A stretch of 64,000 nt of DNA from Streptomyces geranii (GCF_002954775.1 NZ_PJME01000033.1:43711-107710); one strand, 5' to 3'. Counted from the first letter of the stretch, positions 35,605 to 45,016 are shown. Translations and numbers: made by a program. Notes: generated from the letters alone by a model not told the origin.

Positions 35605-37148
35605 GCGAGGGTTCTGACGGGCGGGACGGCAACTCCTCGGTGGGGGTTGAGGGTTCGTCGCCGACTGCGGGTGGTGCGTCTGTGCCCACCCTCCCCCACT
35701 CTCAACTCCGTTCGAGCGGGGGGACCCCCATCGCCCTGCGGAACGCCTGCCCACAGCCTGGGGGGCCGGACACGCCTGCGGGCGCGGGTGGTTCCCGGAC
35801 TGGTGCGCCGTCCGCTGAAAGAGGCGCCGATACCCCGCAGCCTGGAGGGTCGGCTGCCCGGCCAGGCGCGGCGGAAGCCGGTGGCGGGAAGCCTGGCGGG
35901 CCGAAGCCCGGCCTGGTTGGCGCCTCCTTCCACGCGATGTGGCGCGACCTCGCCCCTCTGGGCCGGCACCCCGAATCCCGCGGCTACCGCCGTTACGCCT
36001 GGACCGGGGTCGATCTCGAATGTCGGGCCTGGTTCAGGGAGCAGGCCGAGGCTCGGGGGCTGGCCTACGAGGTCGACCGGAACGGGAACCAGTGGGCCTG
36101 GCTCGGGGACCCCGCCGCCGGGGACGCTGTTGTCACCGGGTCGCATCTCGACTCCGTGCCCGATGGCGGGGCCTTCGACGGGCCCCTCGGTGTCGTGTCC
36201 TCCTTCGCCGCTCTCGACGAGCTTCGGGCGCGCGGGGTGCAGTTCTCCAAGCCCCTCGGCATCGTCAACTTCGGGGACGAGGAAGGCGCCCGGTTCGGGC
36301 TCGCCTGTGTCGGGTCGCGGCTCACCGGCGGGGCCGTCACCGTCGAGCAGGCGCTGCGGCTGACCGACGGCGACGGGATCACCCTCCCGCGTGCCATGGA
36401 GGCCGCCGGGTACGACCCCGACGCCATCGGGCCCGACCCCGAGCGGCTCGCCCGGATCGGTGCCTTCGTCGAGCTGCACGTCGAGCAGGGACGCGCGCTC
36501 GACCTGAGCGGCGACCGGGTCGGTATCGCCAGTGCCATCTGGCCGCACGGGCGCTGGCGGTTCGACTTCCGGGGCGAGGCCAACCACGCCGGCACGACCC
36601 GGCTCGTCGACCGGCGCGACCCCATGCTGTCGTACGCCGAGACCGTCCTCGCCGCCCGCCGCGAGGCCGAACTCGCCGGTGCCGTCGCCACCTTCGGGAA
36701 GATCTCCGTCGAGCCCAACGGCGTCAACGCCATCCCCTCCCTCGTGCGCGGCTGGCTCGACTCCCGCGCCGCCGACCAGAAGGCCCTCGACACCGTCGTC
36801 TCCGGCGTCGAACGGGCGGCCCGCGAGTACGCCGACGCGCACGGCATCGACCTCGACGTCGTCCGGGAGTCCTTCACCCCCGTCGTCGAGTTCGACCACG
36901 CCCTGCGCGACGAACTCGCCCGCATCCTCGGCAGGAGCGGAGAGGACACCGCCCTCACCGTCCCCGTCCTCGGCACCGGTGCCGGACACGACGCCGGGAT
37001 CCTCTCCGGGAGCATCCCGACCGCCATGCTGTTCGTGCGCAACCCCACGGGCGTCTCGCACTCCCCGGCGGAGTACGCCGCCGAGGACGACTGCGTGGCC
37101 GGGGTGACCGCACTCGCCGACGTACTGGAAGGGCTGGACCGCACGTGA
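35601..37148 (+). CDS. M20 amidohydrolase of the allantoate amidohydrolase/N-carbamoylase type
   Basis: The protein has 515 residues. The first 105 or so are Gly/Ser/Pro-rich and partly encoded by an intergenic-type repeat (35683-35732); the enzyme proper starts near HAMWRDLAPLGRHPESRG. Metal ligands of the M20 carbamoylase family are visible: GSHLDSVPDGGAFDGPLG (His, Asp), FGDEEGARFG (Glu), ELHVEQG (His) and SHSPAEYAAEDD (His). These enzymes hydrolyse N-carbamoyl or related amides. Its place between hutU and hutF, with GTGA overlaps on both sides, suggests it hydrolyses N-formylglutamate to glutamate and formate in place of HutG (inference). Alternative: allantoate amidohydrolase in purine catabolism. 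Start GTG 35601; a later start would remove the odd extension. Confidence 0.88.
35683..35732. repeat. Intergenic-type repeat inside the M20 gene
   Basis: CCCACCCTCCCCCACTCTC followed by TTCGAGCGGGGGGACCCCC is a sequence I recognise as a common Streptomyces intergenic hairpin element. Here it lies in frame in the non-conserved N-terminal extension. Confidence 0.55.
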
Positions 37149-38491
37149 CCCACCCCCAAGCACGGACGTACTGGCTGGAGCACGCCTGGCTCGACACCAA
37201 CGTCGAGCCGGGCGTCGCCCTGGACATAGAAGACGGGCGTATCGCCGCCGTCCGGACGGGGGTCGACTCCCCGCCCCCGGGTGCCGAGATCCTCCGCGGA
37301 CTCACCCTCCCCGGGCTCGCCAACGCCCACTCGCACGCCTTTCACCGCGCCCTGCGCGGCACCGTCCAGGTCGGCTCCGGCACCTTCTGGACCTGGCGCG
37401 AGTTCATGTACTCCTTCGCCGACAAGCTGACCCCGGACACCTACCACGCCCTCGCGCGGGCCGTGTACGCCGAGATGGCCCTCGCCGGCATCACCGCGGT
37501 GGGCGAGTTCCACTACGTCCACCACGCCCCCGGCGGCACCCCCTACGCCGACCCGAACGCCATGGGCGAGGCCCTGCTGGAAGCGGCATCCGACGCCGGG
37601 ATCCGTATCACCCTCCTCGACACCGCCTACCTCTCCTCCGGCTTCGGACAGGCCCCCAACCGCCACCAACTCCGCTTCTCCGACGGCACCGCCGACGCCT
37701 GGGCGGAACGCTGTTCAGTTCTCAAGGAACGGGATCACGCGCGGATCGGCGCCGCCATCCACTCCGTACGGGCCGTGCCCGCCGGGCAGTTGGCGACCGT
37801 GGCCCGCTGGGCCGAGGAACGCCGGGCGCCCCTTCACGTCCATCTGTCCGAGCAGACGGCCGAGAACGACGCCTGTCTCGCCGCCCACGGACGCACGCCC
37901 ACTCGCCTCCTCGCCGACCACGGGGTCCTCGGCCCCCGCACCACCGGCGTCCACAGCACCCACCTCACCGACGAGGACATCGCGCTCCTCGGCCACAGCG
38001 GCACCGGCACCTGCATGTGCCCCACCACCGAGCGCGACCTCGCCGACGGCATCGGCCCCGCCGTCGCCCTCCAGCGCGCGGGCTCACCGCTCTGTCTCGG
38101 CTCCGACAGCCACGCCGTCATCGACCTGCTCGAAGAGGCCCGCGCGATGGAGCTGAACGAGCGCCTGCGCACCCGCACCCGGGGTCACTGGACAGCGGCA
38201 GCCCTGCTCAGGGCGGCCTCCGCCGACGGCCACGCGGCGCTCGGCTGGGCGGACGCGGGCGACCTGGAGGCGGGCGCCCTCGCCGACTTCACGACGATCG
38301 CGCTCGACTCGGTCAGAACTGCGGGACCGGTGCCTCGGCTGGGCGCGGAGACGGCGGTATTCGCAGCGTCGGCAGCGGATGTGCGCCATACGGTCGTGGG
38401 CGGTCGGCACGTCGTGCGCGACGGGGTCCACACCCTCGTACCGGAGGTGCCGCAGGCGCTCGCGGCGGCTGTCGAAGCCCTGCGCGCCTGA
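37145..38491 (+). CDS. hutF: Formimidoylglutamate deiminase
   Basis: The enzyme hydrolyses N-formimidoyl-glutamate to N-formylglutamate and ammonia. It has 448 residues from GTG 37145 (GTGA overlap with the preceding stop). It is an amidohydrolase-superfamily metalloenzyme: the first metal motif is LANAHSHAFHRALRG, a zinc-ligand histidine lies in LHVHLSEQ, another in HSTHLTDEDI, and the aspartate in LCLGSDSHAVIDLLEEAR. The region TFWTWREFMYSFADKLTP is typical of HutF and not of imidazolonepropionase or guanine deaminase. HutF implies the five-step route via formylglutamate, consistent with an amidohydrolase in the operon. Confidence 0.93.
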   Translation: MTHPQARTYWLEHAWLDTNVEPGVALDIEDGRIAAVRTGVDSPPPGAEILRGLTLPGLANAHSHAFHRALRGTVQVGSGTFWTWREFMYSFADKLTPDTYHALARAVYAEMALAGITAVGEFHYVHHAPGGTPYADPNAMGEALLEAASDAGIRITLLDTAYLSSGFGQAPNRHQLRFSDGTADAWAERCSVLKERDHARIGAAIHSVRAVPAGQLATVARWAEERRAPLHVHLSEQTAENDACLAAHGRTPTRLLADHGVLGPRTTGVHSTHLTDEDIALLGHSGTGTCMCPTTERDLADGIGPAVALQRAGSPLCLGSDSHAVIDLLEEARAMELNERLRTRTRGHWTAAALLRAASADGHAALGWADAGDLEAGALADFTTIALDSVRTAGPVPRLGAETAVFAASAADVRHTVVGGRHVVRDGVHTLVPEVPQALAAAVEALRA

Positions 38492-38553
38492 CCCCCGTAC
38501 GCACCCCTCCCGTACGCACCCCGGCCCTCCGCCCCGCCACCCACGAGGACGCC

Positions 38554-39813
38554 ATGAACAGCACCAGCACGCCGAGCAGTCCGGGCAGCCCGAACCGGAC
38601 GAACAGCGCTATCGGCAGCACGACCGACACCACCACCGGCACGACGACCGTCATCACGAACATCGGCAGCCTGGTCACCAACGACCCCTCTCTCGGCGAC
38701 GAATCCCCTCTCGGACTGATCCTGGACGCGGCCGTCGTCATAGAGGGCGACCGCGTCGTCTGGACCGGTGAGAACAGCAAAGCACCCGCCACTGACAATC
38801 GGGTCGACGCAGGTGGCAGGGCCGTTCTGCCGGGCTTCGTGGACTCCCACTCCCACCTCGTCTTCGCGGGCGACCGGACCCAGGAGTTCAACGCCCGCAT
38901 GTCCGGGCGGAGCTACACGGCGGGCGGAATCCGTACGACCGTCGCCGCCACCCGCGCCGCCACCGACGCGGAACTGGAGGCCAACCTCACCCGTTACCTC
39001 CGCGAGGCCCTCCGCCAGGGCACGACGACCTTCGAGACCAAGTCGGGGTACGGCCTGACCGTCGAGGACGAGGCCCGCGCCCTGCGCATCGCCGCCGCCC
39101 ACACCGACGAGGTCACCTACCTCGGCGCCCACATCGTCTCCCCGGACTACGCCGACGACCCGGCCGCCTATGTCGCCCTGGTCACCGGCGAGATGCTCGA
39201 CGCCTGTGTCCCGTACGCCCGTTGGGTCGATGTCTTCTGCGAGAAGGGCGCCTTCGACGGCGACCAGGCCCGCGCGATCCTCACGGCCGGGAAGGCGAAG
39301 GGGCTCCATCCGCGCATCCACGCCAACCAGCTCTCGTACGGCCCCGGCGTCCAACTGGCCGTCGAACTCGACGCCGCCAGCGCCGACCACTGCACCCACC
39401 TCACCGACGCCGACGTGGACGCCCTCGCGAACAGTCGTACGGTCGCGACTCTCCTCCCCGGCGCCGAGTTCTCCACACGCGCCCAGTGGCCGGACGCCCG
39501 CCGCCTCCTCGACGCGGGCGTCACGGTCGCGCTGTCCACGGACTGCAACCCGGGGTCCTCCTTCACCTCCTCCGTGCCCTTCTGCATCGCCCTGGCCGTA
39601 CGGGACATGGGCATGACCCCGGACGAGGCGGCCTGGTCGGCCACGGCGGGGGGCGCGCAAGCCCTCCGGCGCGACGACATCGGCCGTATCGCGCCGGGGG
39701 CGTACGCCGACCTGACCCTCCTCGACGCCCCGAGCCACGTACACCTGGCCTACCGGCCGGGCGTCCCGCTGGTCAGCGGGGTGTGGCGGCGGGGCGTACC
39801 GATGATCCTCTGA
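38554..39813 (+). CDS. hutI: Imidazolonepropionase
   Basis: The enzyme opens imidazolone propionate to N-formimidoyl-glutamate. It has 419 residues. The metal motif is VDSHSHLVFAGDR (His-x-His), with FETKSGYGLTVEDE, HIVSPDYADDP and HANQLSYGPGVQLAVELDA in the middle and the metal aspartate in ALSTDCNPGSSFTSSVPF. The first 35 residues are a Ser/Thr-rich extension (NSTSTPSSPGSPNRT, GSTTDTTTGTTT) before the family start VITNIGSLVTNDPSLGD. ATG 38554 has GAGGAC upstream, so the extension may be translated. It lies 62 bases after hutF. HutI precedes HutF in the pathway but follows it in the operon. Confidence 0.94.
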   Translation: MNSTSTPSSPGSPNRTNSAIGSTTDTTTGTTTVITNIGSLVTNDPSLGDESPLGLILDAAVVIEGDRVVWTGENSKAPATDNRVDAGGRAVLPGFVDSHSHLVFAGDRTQEFNARMSGRSYTAGGIRTTVAATRAATDAELEANLTRYLREALRQGTTTFETKSGYGLTVEDEARALRIAAAHTDEVTYLGAHIVSPDYADDPAAYVALVTGEMLDACVPYARWVDVFCEKGAFDGDQARAILTAGKAKGLHPRIHANQLSYGPGVQLAVELDAASADHCTHLTDADVDALANSRTVATLLPGAEFSTRAQWPDARRLLDAGVTVALSTDCNPGSSFTSSVPFCIALAVRDMGMTPDEAAWSATAGGAQALRRDDIGRIAPGAYADLTLLDAPSHVHLAYRPGVPLVSGVWRRGVPMIL

Positions 39814-39823
39814 AAGCCGCTGC

Positions 39824-40705
39824 TCAGAGGCCGTACCGGCTCTTCAGGTGGCGCCAGAAGTCACGGAACATCCACTTGTCGAACTCCGTGATCTGCGCCG
39901 CGCTGCCCGCCTTCATCAGGAAGCAGCACTGGCCGGTCGGGCTCCAGTCGTAGAAGTCGTCGAGCCCGAAGGTGTGGCCGACCTCGTGCAGAAAGATGTG
40001 GATGTTCTCCTGGTCCAGCGTGTTGACGAAGTACTCCTGCCCGACCCGCTGGCCCCAGTCACCGCCGAAGCCGCCCGACAGGCCCTTCGTCAGCCACAGC
40101 GACTGGTCGTAGTGGCGGGCCGCACCGCCCGGGCAGCGCGAGTAGTTGCCGTCCTGGTGGAAGAAGCGCCCGCAGTCCGGGGAACACTGCGGGGCGCCGC
40201 CGCCGTCGAGGTTCCCGGCGTAGATGTCGACCGAACTGTCCGTCCACTGAAGGGTGGAGCGGTTCTTCACGGCCCAACCGACGATATTGACCGGCACGTT
40301 GGTGTACGGCCACGCGTTGTGACCGGTGCCGTTGTCGAGCATGGCCGACATCCACTTGCCGAACTGCTTCTTCAGCGCGGTGTGGATCCGGTCGCGCAGG
40401 GCGGCGCTGACGGGCGCGTCCGACTCCCAGCGGACGCAGTAGTTGACGCTTCCCCGGTTGGCCATGATCTGGTCCCAGCCGTAGTTGCGGAAGCCGTAGA
40501 GGTTCGGATAGGTCGACTCGACGTGGTTCCACACCTCGTTCAGCGGCTGTACGAGGTTCGTGGGCGGGTTCCAGACGGCAGCCGCGGCCGGTGCCGGTGC
40601 CGCCGCCGTGCCGGGGGCGGCGAACGCGGCCGGCAGACCGGGGGCCGCGATCAGCGCGGCCAGTGCGGCCAGCACGGCCAGCAGACGTGCGATGTGTTTG
40701 CGCAT
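39824..40705 (-). CDS. Secreted zinc metalloprotease-like protein (HExxHxxGxxD)
   Basis: The protein has 293 residues from ATG 40705, preceded by AGGGAG. It has a Sec signal peptide (MRKHIARLLAVLAALAALIA to PAAFA-AP). The mature part contains a metzincin-type zinc motif HEVGHTFGLDDFYDW near residue 240. A methionine follows in CCFLMKAGSAA (Met-turn candidate). Several cysteines (VNYCVRW, APQCSPDCGRFF, YSRCPGG, GQCCF) suggest disulphides. Probable exoprotease or peptidase, substrate unknown. The short Ala/Pro linker after the signal may mark a propeptide. It converges on hutI with only 10 bases between stops. Confidence 0.85.
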   Translation of the reverse strand: MRKHIARLLAVLAALAALIAAPGLPAAFAAPGTAAAPAPAAAAVWNPPTNLVQPLNEVWNHVESTYPNLYGFRNYGWDQIMANRGSVNYCVRWESDAPVSAALRDRIHTALKKQFGKWMSAMLDNGTGHNAWPYTNVPVNIVGWAVKNRSTLQWTDSSVDIYAGNLDGGGAPQCSPDCGRFFHQDGNYSRCPGGAARHYDQSLWLTKGLSGGFGGDWGQRVGQEYFVNTLDQENIHIFLHEVGHTFGLDDFYDWSPTGQCCFLMKAGSAAQITEFDKWMFRDFWRHLKSRYGL

Positions 40706-40879
40706 CGGTGAACTCCCTTTGTGGGGAACGGGATTCACCCACGGGTCGCCACCGCCCGGAGCCGGGGTTGCCGACCCGCCCCCGGCCGCTTTTCACTCAC
40801 TCCGCCCGCACCGGAGTGAAACGCGCCGCCCCCGGGGCCGGTTGGCGGGCCCGCGTTCTTCGGCTACGGCGGACGCCTC

Positions 40880-42463
40880 TCAACCGGCGCCCGCCCGCCA
40901 CCGCTGCCCCGTCCCGCCCGTCAGCCCCACGAACTTCACCCCGCCGTCGGCCGCCGGGACCAGCCCCGTCGCGAAGGCGATCGCCGGACGGATCACCCCG
41001 TCGTCGTCCACGGTGAAGCGCAGGTTGTCGCCGTTGTCACCGTCCACCGCCGAGCACTCCCAGATCCCGACGCGCTTGGCCACATCACCCCGGCTGTCCA
41101 GGCACAGCTCGGTGTCCGCGCCCGAGCGCAGCACCCCCAAGTCGGTGTCCACGGACCAGCGTTGGGTCTTGGACGTCGCGGAACAGGGCGCCGTCAGCAC
41201 ATCCGTGCCCTTCTCCAGCAGCCCGTCCCGGATGTCCAGACAGCGACCGTTGGCGACGTTCACCACCTGGGCGTACGAGGCTCCCGGCGCCCGGAACACC
41301 ACCGTGGGCGCCGGGGTGGGGCTGGCCGTGGGGGTCGGCTCCGGTGCCGGGGCGGACGAGGTCGGCGGCCGTGAAGTCGGCGACGGGGACGGCGACTTGG
41401 TGACCGGAGGTGCGGAGGGAGCCGTCGCCCCGGAGCTGCTCGGCACGGCGACCGGGAAGGTGTTGGAGGCGCCCTGGGGGCTCGACGAGCCGTCGCCCGA
41501 GGACAGCTGCACGATCAGCAGCGGCACCAGCGTCACGCCCAGCACCGCCGAAGCCAGCGCGAACCGACGGCGAGACGGAGACTTGGCAGGGGCCGGGCCC
41601 GGCGGCGGTGGCGGCGGGGGCCAACCGGCCTTCGAGGGGAGGGAGTTGGTGCGGGTGACGGTCGGCGCGTCCCGTGCGTACGCCGTGCCGCTCCAGGGCA
41701 GCAGGCCCTCGCCCAGCGCAGTACGCGGGTTGTCGCGCAGGGCGGCGAGTTCCTCGTAGGCCACCGAACAGTGCGGGCAGATGACCATGTGGGAGTTCAG
41801 GTCGGTGCTGTGCCGGGGGCTGACCGGGCGGACCGACTCCTCGATCAGCCGCCGGAAGTCCTGGCAGCGCGGGTCGTGGGAGGCGGCCAGCCGGGACCGC
41901 AGACAGGCCTGCGCCAGGGCCTGGAGCGCCGACTCCGTCTCGTGCGTCACGTCCTCGTGCGTCAGGCCGAGCAACTCGGCGGCCCGCTCCTCGGGTTCGC
42001 GCTCCACGATGCCGTACCAGACGAGCCCCTGGGTGCGGGCGGGCAGCGACTGGAAGGGGCTCAGCATGGGCGGGGGCGTGAACAGCTGCTCCCCGGCCGC
42101 GGTGTTGAGGGTGTTCAGGACGAGCAGCAGGCTCGGGTCGAGGCCCGCCGCCCGCTCGTCCGTCGCCCAGCCGGCCGCCAGTTCCGCGGTCAGCAGCAGG
42201 AGTTGGTGGCGCCACGGTACGCTCGGCTCGGCGCCGCGGGCCGTGTCCCGGGCCGCCTTCGTGAAGGCCTGGGCCGCCAGCTGGCCCGCCGTGGAGTCGC
42301 TCGTCGTGCACAGCCTGGCGTACGCGAGGACGGCCGCGCGATGGCGGGCCCGCAGTTCCTGCAACGCCAGGTACGCGGTGGGGGAGTTGGTCCGCAGCAG
42401 CTCGGTGAGGCGGGCGTCGGACACGCTCGCGTACAGCCCGCTGTCGTCGATGTGCTGAGCCAT
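40880..42463 (-). CDS. Sigma-like / zinc-finger / transmembrane / ricin-lectin fusion protein
   Basis: The protein has 527 residues. The N-terminal 200 or so resemble an RNA-polymerase sigma-70-like protein (LTELLRTNSPTAYLALQELRARHR; LPARTQGLVWYGIVEREPEERAAELLGLT resembles region 4). A zinc-binding anti-sigma-like segment follows, SHMVICPHCSVAYEELAAL (His-x3-Cys-x2-Cys). After a Pro-rich linker comes one membrane segment (RFALASAVLGVTLVPLLIVQL, about residue 300), a long Pro/Ser/Thr stalk, and a C-terminal ricin-B-type lectin domain (VVNVANGRCLDIRDG, LCLDSRGD, final QRWRAGAG). The topology is an intracellular regulatory half joined to an extracellular carbohydrate-binding half. It is 165 bases downstream of the SigB-type sigma gene on the same strand. 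Confidence 0.8.
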   Translation of the reverse strand: MAQHIDDSGLYASVSDARLTELLRTNSPTAYLALQELRARHRAAVLAYARLCTTSDSTAGQLAAQAFTKAARDTARGAEPSVPWRHQLLLLTAELAAGWATDERAAGLDPSLLLVLNTLNTAAGEQLFTPPPMLSPFQSLPARTQGLVWYGIVEREPEERAAELLGLTHEDVTHETESALQALAQACLRSRLAASHDPRCQDFRRLIEESVRPVSPRHSTDLNSHMVICPHCSVAYEELAALRDNPRTALGEGLLPWSGTAYARDAPTVTRTNSLPSKAGWPPPPPPPGPAPAKSPSRRRFALASAVLGVTLVPLLIVQLSSGDGSSSPQGASNTFPVAVPSSSGATAPSAPPVTKSPSPSPTSRPPTSSAPAPEPTPTASPTPAPTVVFRAPGASYAQVVNVANGRCLDIRDGLLEKGTDVLTAPCSATSKTQRWSVDTDLGVLRSGADTELCLDSRGDVAKRVGIWECSAVDGDNGDNLRFTVDDDGVIRPAIAFATGLVPAADGGVKFVGLTGGTGQRWRAGAG

Positions 42464-42628
42464 CCGGCCGCCTCCTCGGACCCCCGTCCGTCCTGACGTA
42501 CCAGCCAGTCTGAGGGCGGCGCCGGTGACGCATGGGGCCTTTGAGGAAAGAGGGGAGGGGTTTCTGTGAGTAACCGGAGAACCCCTCCCCGGCGGAGGCC
42601 GCTCCCGGGCCGGTGGGCCCGGGGCGGG

Positions 42629-43534
42629 TCAGTCCTCGACCGTCAGGCCTTTCCGCAGCCGGTGCAGTGTCCGCGACAGCAGCCGTGACACATGCATCTG
42701 CGAGATGCCCAGTTCCTCGCCGATCTCCGACTGGGTCATGTTGGCGACGAACCGTAGCGAGAGGATCTGCCGGTCCCGGGGCGGGAGTCCGGCGATCAGC
42801 GGCTTCAGCGACTCGACGTACTCGATGCCCTCGATGCCGTGGTCCTCGTAACCGATGCGGTCGGCGAGGGCGCCCTCGGAGTCGTCCTCCTCGGGCTGGG
42901 CGTCGAGCGAGCTGGCGGTGTAGGCGTTCGAGGCCGCCATGCCCTCCACCACCTCGTCCTTGGAGAGGTCGAGACGGTCGGCCAGCTCGCCCACGGTGGG
43001 GGCGCGGTCGAGCTGCTGGGCCAGTTCGTCGCCCGCGCGGGCCAGGTCGAGCCGGAGCTCCTGGAGCCTGCGCGGTACCCGGACGGACCACGAGGTGTCG
43101 CGGAAGAAACGCTTGATCTCGCCGACGATCGTCGGCATCGCGAAGGTCGGGAACTCGACCCCGCGGCTCAGTTCGAAGCGGTCGATCGCCTTGATCAGGC
43201 CGATGGTGCCGACCTGGATGATGTCCTCCATGGGTTCGCTTCGTGTACGGAAGCGGGAGGCGGCGAACTTGACCAGGGCGAGGTTCAGCTCGACCAGGGT
43301 GTTGCGGACGTAGGCGTGGTCGTGCGTCCCCTCTTCGAGGGACTCCAGCCGCGCGAAGAGGGTCTTCGACAGGGCTCGCGCGTCGACCGCCCCCACCTCG
43401 TCGTACGGCGGGATCTCGGGGAGCCCGTCCAGGGGGTCCGGAAGGTGGGATTCGGGGAGTCGAGGGTCCGTGTGTTCCGGAGGGGGTGTCGACGTCGCCG
43501 TCTGGGTATGCGATGCGTCGAGCCGGGGTGACAT
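42629..43534 (-). CDS. sigI: SigB/SigF-family RNA polymerase sigma factor
   Basis: The protein has 301 residues. A short disordered N-terminus is followed by region 2 (MEDIIQVGTIGLIKAIDRFELSRGVEFPTFAMPTIVGEIKRFFRD), region 3 (ELAQQLDRAPTVGELADRLDLS) and region 4 (LPPRDRQILSLRFVANMTQSEIGEELGISQMHVSRLLSRTL). This is the stress/differentiation sigma type controlled by partner switching. The divergent genes at 43805 and 44362 encode the matching antagonist and anti-sigma kinase. ATG 43534 has GGAGG five bases upstream; two ATGs further upstream (43546, 43558) are in frame. The symbol sigI is by similarity in gene order to the S. coelicolor sigI-arsI-prsI locus as I recall it. Confidence 0.9.
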   Translation of the reverse strand: MSPRLDASHTQTATSTPPPEHTDPRLPESHLPDPLDGLPEIPPYDEVGAVDARALSKTLFARLESLEEGTHDHAYVRNTLVELNLALVKFAASRFRTRSEPMEDIIQVGTIGLIKAIDRFELSRGVEFPTFAMPTIVGEIKRFFRDTSWSVRVPRRLQELRLDLARAGDELAQQLDRAPTVGELADRLDLSKDEVVEGMAASNAYTASSLDAQPEEDDSEGALADRIGYEDHGIEGIEYVESLKPLIAGLPPRDRQILSLRFVANMTQSEIGEELGISQMHVSRLLSRTLHRLRKGLTVED

Positions 43535-43688
43535 GGTGTCCTCCATGGTTCTCGGCATGAGGCTGCCGAAGCCGGTGCGTGTGCACGTGCGGTGTAGCGG
43601 CGCCTCCAATGCCGGCCGTGTCGGGTACGTGTCTCTAGCCCTACCCGGTTTCCCGAGCCCGCCGCAAGTGCGTTCCCTTGCGGTATGT

Positions 43689-43698
43689 CCATATATGG
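43689..43698. promoter_or_regulatory. AT-rich palindrome in the sigI/antagonist spacer
   Basis: CCATATATGG is a perfect 10-base palindrome of unusual composition for this genome, midway in the 270-base divergent spacer. It may be a regulator site. No factor is assigned. Confidence 0.35.
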
Positions 43699-43804
43699 GC
43701 GTTAGTTCAGGTGTCGGAGAGTGTGAGGAAGGCGTAGTGTTCGAGGACATCTGCGGGCGCGGGCGAGCGCCGGCGAGCAGCCAAGACCTCGGGAGACAGA
43801 CGGC

Positions 43805-44191
43805 ATGGACCGCGGGACGGTCGGCAGCGCACAGTCTGGCCGGCTACTTGTCGAAGTGCGGCAGGAGGGCTCCAGCGCCGTCGTGACTCCGGCGGGTGAG
43901 CTGGATCACCACACCGCCGATCTGCTGCGTGAGCCGCTTGAGGACTGCCTCGCGAAGGGTCTCGCGCGGCTGGTCGTCGACTGCGAACGGCTGGAGTTCT
44001 GCGACTCCACCGGCCTGAACGTACTGCTCGGCGCCCGGCTGAAGGCGGAGGCCGCCGGCGGCGGGGTCCATCTGGCCGGAATGCAGCCGGTGGTCGCGCG
44101 CGTGTTCGAGATCACGGGGGCGGACGCGGTGTTCACCGTGCACGACTCGCTCGCCGACGCCCTGGCCGATGAACCGCCCGAGTCGGCCTAG
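43805..44191 (+). CDS. STAS-domain anti-sigma factor antagonist
   Basis: The 128-residue protein is of the SpoIIAA/RsbV type. The conserved phosphorylation motif is FCDSTGLNVLLGAR, with the serine near residue 62. The strand SSAVVTPAGELDHHTADLL opens the fold. Unphosphorylated antagonist binds the anti-sigma kinase and frees the sigma factor; phosphorylation by the kinase switches it off. It lies between the divergent sigma gene and the kinase gene on the other strand order, making a complete partner-switching module. GGGAGACAGACGGC precedes the ATG. Confidence 0.92.
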   Translation: MDRGTVGSAQSGRLLVEVRQEGSSAVVTPAGELDHHTADLLREPLEDCLAKGLARLVVDCERLEFCDSTGLNVLLGARLKAEAAGGGVHLAGMQPVVARVFEITGADAVFTVHDSLADALADEPPESA

Positions 44192-44270
44192 CCTTCCCAT
44201 GTGCGACGTCCAAGGGGTGTTCTGTCGGTCCTGCCGGGCAGGAGACATCCTGAATATGCGCACAAGGGCG

Positions 44271-44290
44271 TGCGTAGTGATGCGTAGTGA
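44271..44290. repeat. Tandem 10-base direct repeat
   Basis: TGCGTAGTGA occurs twice head to tail, 72 bases before the kinase gene. It is one to two helical turns long and could be a regulator site. Confidence 0.4.
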
Positions 44291-44361
44291 ACTGTGCGCG
44301 GTGAACCGCGCGCAACGACGACCGTGTACGTGAATTGGTGAATCGGTGAGGTGAAGCGCTG

Positions 44362-44838
44362 ATGAGCACCACCCGGCCCGACTCGCCGGGCTCTCCGGAG
44401 TCCGCCGAGTCCAGCGGCGCTTCCGGGGGTCGGCAGACCCGCAGTCTGAGTCTCGGCGGTGAGAGCGGAGTCGTGCCGCTCGCCCGGGACTTCGCCCGGC
44501 AGGCGCTGTACGCCTGGGGCTGGCTGCCCGCCGAGACCGCCGACCGGCGTGCCGCCGCCGAGGACGTGCTGCTCGTCGTCTCCGAACTCGTCACCAACGC
44601 CTGTCTGCACGCCGACGGCCCGGACGAGATGTGGATCACCTGCGACAACAAGGTGATCCGCGTCGAGGTCGCCGACCGGGGCACCGGCCAGCCCGCCCCG
44701 CGCACCCCGCACCGCGCCGGGCGCCCGGGCGGCCACGGCATGTTCATCGTGCAGCGGCTGTGCCTGGACTGGGGGGTCGTACGGACCCCGGGCGTCGCGG
44801 GCAAGAAGGTGTGGGCGGAGCTGGGCGCTCCGGCGTGA
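44362..44838 (+). CDS. Anti-sigma factor, histidine-kinase-like ATPase (RsbW/SpoIIAB type)
   Basis: The 158-residue protein has a disordered Ser-rich N-terminus (about 30 residues) and an HATPase_c domain. The N box is VSELVTNACLHADG, the G1 box is VEVADRGTGQPAPR, and the G2-like region is GRPGGHGMFIVQRLC. It would bind and inhibit the adjacent sigma factor and phosphorylate the STAS antagonist. The 170-base spacer before it contains a tandem TGCGTAGTGA repeat and could hold its own promoter. Confidence 0.9.
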   Translation: MSTTRPDSPGSPESAESSGASGGRQTRSLSLGGESGVVPLARDFARQALYAWGWLPAETADRRAAAEDVLLVVSELVTNACLHADGPDEMWITCDNKVIRVEVADRGTGQPAPRTPHRAGRPGGHGMFIVQRLCLDWGVVRTPGVAGKKVWAELGAPA

Positions 44839-44965
44839 CCGCTGCCGCTGGGCCTCCGCCACCCCACCGGGATCCCGCCGGGCGCGGTCGATTTTCCGCC
44901 GATCCGGTGTGCGCTGTGTCTTCCTTCTCCTAGTTCCCCGGCGTACCTTGACGGCCGATCCGCGA

Positions 44966-44982
44966 TCTGATGTGCCGTCAGA
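44966..44982. promoter_or_regulatory. Inverted repeat before the LPXTG protein gene
   Basis: TCTGA (44966-44970) and TCAGA (44978-44982) flank seven bases. A TTGACG hexamer at 44948-44953 lies just upstream, consistent with a promoter region 35-70 bases before the start. Confidence 0.35.
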
Positions 44983-45016
44983 AACGCTGCCGGACCGCCA
45001 GGAATGGGGGACGACG

